A stretch of DNA of 64,000 bases, taken from NCBI RefSeq assembly GCF_023065955.2, contig NW_026622974.1:31527718-31591717 (forward strand). The letters run 5' to 3'. Of this stretch, positions 57,335 to 64,000 are shown in pieces (position 1 is the first letter of the stretch; the number at the start of each line of letters is the position of its first letter). The stretch comes from Ursus arctos. Taxonomy: Eukaryota > Chordata > Mammalia > Carnivora > Ursidae. The notes beneath the pieces were generated by a model, which was given only the letters and a program-made list of their open reading frames with translations, was not told where the DNA came from and did no database searches. The position numbers and the translations under genes were made by a program.

Positions 57335-57444
57335 AAAGTTAGTAATTAGAAGAAGAAGAAGAAGAAGAAGAAGAAGAAGAAGAAGAAGAAGAAGAAGAAG
57401 AAGAAGAAGAAGAAGGAGAAGAAGAAGAAGAAAGTTAGTAATTA
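57335..57444. repeat. (GAA)n tract bounded by 14-bp direct repeats
   Basis: About 27 GAA units, one changed to GGA, fill 57349-57430. The word aaagttagtaatta occurs on both sides, at 57335-57348 and 57431-57444. The frame read through it as poly-Arg is not a gene. GAA/TTC tracts of this length can form triplex DNA. Confidence 0.95.
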
Positions 57445-59023
57445 CTAACTGCACTCAGTCCAAATACTCAGCACTGAAAAATAAAAGTGAAACTGGAAAA
57501 GTTTAAAGAACTACAAAGCCCTCTTTAAAATTGCTATGAGAATTCTCAGAGTGAGTTCTATTTTTTTTTTGAGAAGTTCTATTTTAAATTCAGTTTTTCT
57601 GTAATATACATGCAGTTGTTGGTGTTTTATAACCTTCAAAGACCTTCCACATGCAGATTTTTAAATTTGATTCTTATTGCAACTCTATGTGATAAGAGGA
57701 CAGAATTAAACAAAAGCAAGAAACGCCAGAAGAGAAGAAACGGAGGCTCTGGTAATTTCACTTTGAGGATTTTGAAAGGCAGAAGTATTTCTGTTCCCAC
57801 AATTCAGGGAGGGGCTTGGGATTTCCCTTCTTGTCCATTTCACACTAAACACCCTCTCTGATCTGCTTTATTTAGGTGGACCTGCCCAACGTGTGGTTTT
57901 TCTTTGCATTTCTAACTGCATTTCTGAGGCTAAAAACAAAAATTGAAATCACAACTGTTTCACGATCTGTTCCAAAATTTGATCTTAGAAACATAAACAG
58001 TCACCAAATTAATATGCTTGAAGAATACTTCTACTTTCACACACTTTTTCTATAGAGAAAATCAGATATATTTTTCCTAGATCTAATACATTTCAATGCA
58101 AGTGATCTTAAGTATAGGTGATTAAACCAGACCTTTGTTACCACAGATTGACATTAAAGACATCTTTGTCCTCTAGTACCAAACAACAACAACAACAACA
58201 ACAACAAAAATCAGTCTGATTAATACCGAGATCCTTTCAAAATTTAAACTCCCCCCTGCTCCAGTCACCTAGTGTGGAGAACATACAGCAACTGATCCCT
58301 CTGGGCTCCTTATAACTTGGTTTTTGATTGCTAAGCTTGCTATTTATATATACAACTATGATATCCTTCATTATGATGATTCAAATTATGTATGATCCAA
58401 AAAAAGAAATCAAGTCCTGACTCAGCATAAACAAAATCCCAGTACAGAAAATCCAACAGATTCAATCAAATCAATTTTCTCTCATTTTAAAGTGTACCTT
58501 ACTCTGGATACATATTTTCTTATACTCTGAGAATATTTTCTTATTCTCTTAGGATTTTTTTTTATTATGAATTATTGTCAGCAAAAATGCAAACGCATGA
58601 AATACAGCTTATAGAAATGCTAGTTATATTAAACAAACTGATCTCACTCCACTCAAAGTGCCTACCTTATTTTTCTGTGTCTTCACTTTAGTACTTCTAT
58701 CTTAAATTTGACGATTAATAACAAAGTTGGAAATGCAGTTTCTGGGAAATGTTTCCATGTCATTGTGTTTTTATTCACAAACCGTTCAGGAGTAGGAAGC
58801 CTAGAGCCAGGAGGAGGATGTGATCATGCTGTCATTTAATGATGAGTGAAAACAATTCAGAAATGCTTCCCTTTAAACACTATTTGACTGATGAGGAGGA
58901 CATGTAGCCAGAGAAGGAAGCACCCATGCTGACCATTGACAAATTTACCTTATCTGGCACATTGCCTCAGGAAACAGGTCTAGAAAAATGTTGCTAATGA
59001 CTGACGTCAGAGAAATTACTGCC
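57445..59023. other. Unique-looking sequence; (AAC)n at 58182-58207
   Basis: A weak MIR-like phrase, 'ttgattcttattgcaactct' near 57667, is not enough for a call. Eight or so AAC units lie at 58182-58207. Nothing else is recognised. Confidence 0.45.
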
Positions 59024-60119
59024 TGTGCTGTCCGCTAGGATTTTTGTTTCCGGTCTCACATTTAGGTCCCTAATCCATTCTGAATTTATGTTTGTGTATG
59101 GTGTAAGAAAGTGGTCCAGTTTCATTCTTTTGCATGTAACTGTCCAGTTTTCTCAAAACCATTTGTTGAAGAGACTGTCTTTTTCCCATTGCATATTCTT
59201 GCCTCTTTTGTCAAAGATCCACTGACCATATAATTGTGGACTTGTTTCTAGGCTTTCTATCCTGCTCCATTGACCTACATGTCTATTTTTGTGCCAGTAC
59301 CATACTATTTTGATTATCACAGCTTTGCAGTATAACTTGACATCTGGAATTATGATACCTCCAGCTTTTTCTTTTTCTTTTTCAAGATTGCTCTGGCTAT
59401 TCAGGGTCTTTTGTGGTTCCACACAAATTCTAGGATTGTTTGTGCTAGTTCTGTGAAAAATGCCACTGGTATTTTGATAGGGATTGCATTAAATCTGCAG
59501 TTTGCTTTGGGTAATACGGACATTTTAACAATATTTGTTCTTCTAATCCACAAGCACGGAATGTGTTTGTCGTCTTCAGTTTCTTTCATCAATGTTTTAT
59601 AGTTTTCAGAGTACAGGTCTTTCACCTCTTTGGTTAAGTTTATTCCTAGATATTTTACTCTTTTTGATGCAATTGTAAATGGGATTGTTTTCTTAATTTC
59701 TCTTTCTGCTGCTTCATTATTAGTGTACAGAAATGCAACAGATTTCTGTACGACGATTTTGTATCCTGCAACTTTACTGAATTCATTTACCAGTTCTAGT
59801 AGTTTTGTGGTGCAGTCTTTAGTGTTTTCTATATAAAGTATCATGTCATCTGCAAATAGTGAAAGTTTTACTTCTTCCTTACCCATTTGGATGCCTTTTA
59901 TTCCTTTATCTTGTCTGATTTCCGTGGCTAGGACTTCCAGTATTATGCTGAATAAAAGTCGTGAGAGGGGACATCCTTGTCTTATTCCTGAACTTAGTTT
60001 TTTACCACTGAGTATGATGTTAGCTCTGGGTTTTCATATAAGGCCTTTATTACGTTGAGGTATATTTCCTCTAAACCTACCTGTTGAAGATTTTTATCAT
60101 GAATGGATGTTGCAATTTG
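59024..60119 (-). mobile_element. Internal L1 ORF2 fragment lacking a 3' end
   Basis: On the minus strand this covers the RT palm, the thumb and part of the C-terminal region. There is no 3'UTR or poly(A) at the left edge; the L1 text simply begins near 59030 ('aggatttttgtttccggtct'). Flanks aaattactgcct (59013-59024) and aaattcctggct near 60123 agree at 10 of 12 and could be a degraded TSD, but this is weak. The right end abuts a MIR. Confidence 0.82.
59401..59886 (-). pseudogene. L1 ORF2 RT fragment with open 161-codon frame
   Basis: One uninterrupted frame carries the intact catalytic box '[16 protein letters not shown]', then the thumb region '[16 protein letters not shown]' and '[20 protein letters not shown]'. 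It is the best preserved RT segment in the window, although it lacks EN, most of the palm and the C-terminus. A neighbouring frame (59422-59153) continues with '[20 protein letters not shown]' in another phase, marking a frameshift. It is not expected to be functional. Confidence 0.88.
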
Positions 60120-60124
60120 TCAAA

Positions 60125-60250
60125 TTCCTGGCTTCATCTCTTACTACCTATGTGACTTTGGTCAGTCCTTTACTATTTCCAAAGTCCTAGTTTTTCACCT
60201 ATAAATGGATATTATACTCTTCTCTCTTAGAATTGTGCTAAGTCCTAGCA
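60125..60250 (+). mobile_element. MIR relic
   Basis: 'ctcttactacctatgtgact', 'ttggtcagtcctttactatt', 'ttttcacctataaatggata' follow MIR on the plus strand (cttactagctgtgtgaccttgggcaag...cctcatctgtaaaatggggata). Confidence 0.7.
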
Positions 60251-61469
60251 CATGGTTACCCTTTTGCGAGGAGAACATAATACAGGGGGGCAAAATGATG
60301 TTAAAAAAAACAAAAACCCAGTTTCAATTTCATCCAATTCAAAATTTTTCTAATAGTAGGTACAAATGCTACAGGCTCTAGGGATCCCAGTCCTATTCAT
60401 AAGCAAGCCTTCCTGCTGAGAGGAGAGATTAGGGAGTGGGGTTTAGGATGGTAGAAGTAAAATGGAGTAAAAAAATCAGTAGTTTGTTGGTTTGTCTATT
60501 TTGCATAAATTTCCATGCAGTCAATTCAAAGGTCCTTAACTTCAAATGTATATAATGTACTCATTCATGCTGTACAGATTCAAAATTCAAGCCACAGCCT
60601 GAAAACATGAATAACGTCTAATCACACATCAATGAAGGGGAAAATTTTCTGAGTTGAAGCTGAAGGCAGTGTGCCTGAATGCCCTTTACTCTGTGTGCCA
60701 CTGAGGCCTAAGTCCGTAACGTAGGGATCCTCAAGAACACAGGCGCCTGAGGACAATCATCTAAATTGACTGTGTTACATGGGTTGGAAGGTAACGGGTA
60801 CCACAACCCCACAGAGTGCCCAGTAGATTTCCTGATGCCTCACTGGTGTAAAGGGTCATGGATAATAGTTTCTACTCTCTGAACGCTGATTCCTTTTTTA
60901 ATTGAGAAAAAAACAGCATTTGAATAAAACATTCCAGTATGTAAAGCCTAATTTGTCCAGAACAGTCCCTGGGCTCAAAGCCTTAGCCAAATGACTAGGC
61001 AAACAGAGAACAGCCCTCTACTCTGCATCCCAGAATCCCCCTTAGGTACAGATAACCTAACACGGGTATTGTCATACCCAGACTCAGTGATTTAATTTGA
61101 CAAGAAAGCAATGATTCCAGTACTCAGTGAGCTGCCAGAGGCTTAATACCCAGAATCTGTGGCCAATCACCAGCCCAGTGACTTTACTGTGAAGGAGCTT
61201 TGAGGTTAAAGTGAACATCACGATCCCACGCCTGGTTGAGATTTCCCATGACCCTGTCACCTCCATTGGACACTAAAACCACTGGCCTCCCAGCAGTGAT
61301 GTCCTTTCCTTTCTGATCCTGCTCTTTGACTCTAGCCTCAAGCTATTATGACGATGGAAAATGGATTCTTTTTGCTCTACATAATTCCCTTTATCTAATG
61401 AATATAGATTAACATGGTGGGAAAAGAGACAGGAAGTGAATATTACATTAGGAGGCAGCTGTTAGGAAC
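60251..61469. other. Unique-looking sequence
   Basis: No gene or repeat is recognised. It has slightly higher GC than the window average in 60660-61330, but no CpG island and no supported exon. Confidence 0.45.
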
Positions 61470-61640
61470 ACAGCTTTTAAGTTGAATTCTGAGGATCTGA
61501 ATGTTGACCTGAAGTTTGATGGTTTTACCTTGGACAAATTACCTAGCTACTCTATACCTCATTTTCTTCATCTATAGAATGGACCGAATAACTAAGAATG
61601 AAATGAAATTGTTGAGGTCCATCACTTACTGGGTACATAT
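61470..61640 (+). mobile_element. MIR relic
   Basis: 'accttggacaaattacctag', 'ctactctatacctcattttc', 'ttcatctatagaatggaccg' follow the MIR core on the plus strand. Confidence 0.7.
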
Positions 61641-61844
61641 TTGACATGGTATGTACATGAGTTTTCATAGTATTACCATTAGATCTTAGAGTATTATTAT
61701 TAAAGAAACAAGGGGTGTTGAGCATAAAGGCAATAGATTCTTAAGTGCAAAATGTAAAAGAAGCTTGAAATATTTAGGAGAATTCTGAGTAGAAAAGTCT
61801 TAGCTATAAGAAAAAAAATAAATGCACATTTATTAAGCTAACAT

Positions 61845-62050
61845 ATTCTTTCCTAGAAATTCTGTTAGTCCCTCATATGTTATCTCGTTTCATTTTCAAA
61901 ACATCCCTGCATATTAAATGTTGCAAGTACCATGACTGCAGTAAAGGAAACAAGCCTAGGAGACTTTATGACACTGCACAAGACGACCCAGCTTATTCGA
62001 GGCAAAGATGAGATTCTAACATAGATCCAACTTCCAAATTCATGTGTTTT
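61845..62050 (-). mobile_element. MIR relic, antisense
   Basis: 'gttatctcgtttcattttca', 'aaggaaacaagcctaggaga', 'gcacaagacgacccagctta', and 'ggcaaagatgagattctaac' follow the reverse MIR (catttaatcctcacaac...gaaactgaggc...ggtcacacagctagt...gggattcgaac). Confidence 0.65.
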
Positions 62051-62679
62051 CATCAAACCAAGATGCCTCCACAATATATTCTGTGAACACCTTCCATCAA
62101 GTTTTGTGTCAGCTCAGATAAATCAATATGCCTGGTGTGAAGACAGAGCAGCTGAAGTTATTATGAAGCACTCATAACAACTGCAGTAGTTTCAACAAAG
62201 AGAATACACAACAATTAACATCCCTAACCACAAGGGAGGTAAAGAGCTTGCTCATTTTAATTGTTATTAAACCCCATCACCTACCTTATTTAGTTATTCT
62301 GACTTTTACTACTTAGAAAAATACCCTTTGCAGGATACGTAAAAGGAATATTAAAGGAGCCAACCTCTATAAAACCCCTTTCTTCACAACAGGGAAATGT
62401 TATAGGTATCAATTAATTCAGCAATGTGCCCCGTGAGAACCAGGCTTGCCAACTCTTGGTTTGAGGTTACTATTTCACTATTAATGTAGCAACTTCCTAT
62501 CAGAGGGATTCTATGAGCTTTATAACTTTACCAACAATCTAACGTCACTGCAGTCAATATTCTTCCTTTCCTAAATGATTTAAATATAAATTCTGCTCGA
62601 AATCACCAGGGAAAAGGCACAGTGACTGCTCCACTGCTTCCATCAGTGCTAACTAGTCTAGTCCACCACTGGACTCCAG

Positions 62680-62810
62680 CTGTACTTTTTTATATAATTG
62701 TTACAGCTCTCATCACATTGCGGCACAATTATTTATGTATACACCCCTGTCTCTCCAATTAGCCAGCAGGCGACTTCACAGCAAAAACTCTCTTATCCCC
62801 TTAGAACCGT
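62680..62810 (+). mobile_element. Possible L2 3'-end relic
   Basis: 'ttacagctctcatcacattg', 'cggcacaattatttatgtat', and 'cacccctgtctctccaatta' resemble the L2 segment before its terminus. It is short and diverged. Confidence 0.4.
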
Positions 62811-62814
62811 TTCA

Positions 62815-63145
62815 GCTCAACAACTATTTACTGAGCTTGTACTTTGTGCCAGGATCCAAGGTAGATGATTAGGCTATAAAGATAAATGAGGCATAGCACC
62901 AGCCCTGGGGGATGCTATGGACAAACGGAGGAAGCAGGCACATTAACTGACCATTTCATTTCAACACAATGTGGGAGATACTACTATGTATACGCAGATA
63001 TGGCAAGAGATGAGGTGGTGAGAGCGTGAGCAAGCAGGTCCTGAACCCAGTCTGGCTAGTTCAAAGAAGACTCCTAAAGGAGACGAGGACTTAGCTGTGA
63101 CCTGAGGATGTATACCACCAGCAACAAGTGCAGAAAGTGGCAGAT
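62815..63145 (-). mobile_element. L2 LINE relic, antisense
   Basis: 'caacaactatttactgagct', 'gtactttgtgccaggatcca', then 'tagcaccagccctgggggat', and 'gaggacttagctgtgacctg' followed by 'aggatgtata' keep the reverse L2 order (attgagcacctactatgtgccagg...gagctgagacctgaaggatg). Confidence 0.65.
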
Positions 63146-63754
63146 AGCAAACATTCAATCAAAAATCCATGAAGGAAGGGAAGGAGGGAGAAAGGAAGAT
63201 ACAGAGACAGGACTGGACTAATGAGTCCTTTTTATTTCCACCAAAGATCTGGGTATGTACATTTTTGACAGCTTCACCACGTTTCCTAAATTGTTTTCCC
63301 CCTGTAAGACCTAAAGGCAAAGTTCCTACTCTTTACTCCACAACTTCTCAGGTTCTTCTACATCATGGTACATGTAGCAAATGATGTTTGTGTGGCTCAC
63401 TGGGTAAACAGGAGAGGCTGTCTGTGGCTGGAGGTGACCTATCACCCAGGCCCAAGCCAGCTACACCAAAGACTGAAGGGATCAGTGTCTCAGCAAAATG
63501 CTAAGACACTGGCAGCCCATCATTGTGCTGAGGAAATCAGTTCAGAAGTATGTCCTAAACTAACTCCTCACCTTTTTTCTTCACCTCACTCCCATTATGT
63601 TCCTCCAGGAAACTTGCAGACGAATCACTTATAATATATGATCTTCCATCATGCAGTTTCCCTGCAAATCTCCTTTAAAGTTCTCCTTCAACCCTATTCC
63701 TCCTTGAAGGGTATCTCAACTATGTTATTCTTTTTAAGTACTAACCCTGCAGAA
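63146..63754. other. Unique-looking sequence with GGAA-rich patch
   Basis: A GGAA/GGGA-rich patch lies at 63170-63200. The frame 63365-63634 (89 codons) has no recognisable features. Nothing else is supported. Confidence 0.45.
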
Positions 63755-63990
63755 AGTTTACTTCACTTACTGACTACACTTCAAACCTGTACAATGTAGA
63801 GAGTGTTCTACATACAGGGGGTAAGATTGGGATCAAGAAGCCAAGGTCCCTAGCCTCAAGAAGCTTAATTCTCTTGAAGGTGACAGACCAATTAACAAAT
63901 ACAAGCATAAGATAATATCATAAGATAAATGCCTTGAAGAAATATAAAACAAGGGGATAGACAAGGATGGTTGGTGGCTACTACTTTAGA
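63755..63990 (-). mobile_element. L2 LINE relic, antisense
   Basis: 'ctacatacagggggtaagat', 'ccaaggtccctagcctcaag', 'aagcttaattctcttgaagg', 'tgacagaccaattaacaaat' follow the reverse L2 3' region (gatacaatgatgaac...ggtccctgccctcatggagcttacagtctagtgggggagacagac). It continues to the window edge. Confidence 0.6.
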
Positions 63991-64000
63991 CAGGTAGTCT

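Noticed and set aside
57264..57506. Open frame with a long poly-Arg run
   Set aside because: The Arg run is the translated (GAA)n tract; the flanks are short and unsupported.

Overview
This window is non-coding carnivore (mammalian) nuclear DNA. It is AT-rich, has no bacterial-style gene packing, and most of what can be recognised is retrotransposon sequence. Several copies of the tRNA-Lys-derived carnivore SINE (SINEC/CAN-SINE) carry a body ('ctcgctggctgtctctctct' followed by an AAATAAATAAAATCTT tail) that I associate with arctoid caniforms such as bears, panda and seals rather than dog or cat. A young L1 3' end at 2212-2418 also looks arctoid or ursid. 'Bear-like carnivore' is therefore the best reading, but species assignment is inference. 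I found no convincing exon of a cellular gene, no tRNA or rRNA gene, no CRISPR array and no operon. The open reading frames are pieces of dead L1 ORF1/ORF2, translated microsatellites or chance.

Layout. 1-8511: mostly unique sequence, with a SINE fragment at the left edge, a MIR, and an L1 inside an L1 (1902-2879) with both sets of target-site duplications (TSDs) readable. 8512-13225: a long old minus-strand L1 with a GC-rich, tandemly organised putative 5' region and a SINE inside it. 14.1-15.9 kb: two SINEs and a hAT-type DNA transposon. 17.5-23.3 kb: an L2 fragment, then a long plus-strand L1 whose ORF2 contains a diverged internal duplication. 23.3-40.8 kb: mostly unique sequence with old L2, MIR, MER5-like and L1M fragments, microsatellites and a tail-to-head SINE dimer at 34.2-34.5 kb. 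40860-47743: an essentially full-length minus-strand carnivore L1 (5'UTR, ORF1, ORF2, 3'UTR) bounded by a 12-bp TSD and clearly inactive. 48.4-54.7 kb: further SINEs, a twin-primed L1, MIRs and an old L1M 3' region. 55-64 kb: mostly unique sequence with MIR/L2 relics, a striking (GAA)n tract between 14-bp direct repeats, and an internal L1 fragment at 59.0-60.1 kb.

How it works together. The window is a layered record of retrotransposition. Ancient L2/MIR/L1M relics form the base, and carnivore L1s inserted over them. Young L1 and SINE copies are superimposed with clean TSDs. L1 machinery made the SINE and L1 insertions, but every L1 copy here is broken. I found no previously undescribed biological system. 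The points most worth checking are structural: twin-priming inversions, the ORF2 duplication, repeated microsatellite expansion at one L1 position, the SINE dimer, and the direct-repeat-bounded GAA tract. All family names come from remembered consensus sequences, without a database search, so subfamily-level calls are tentative.
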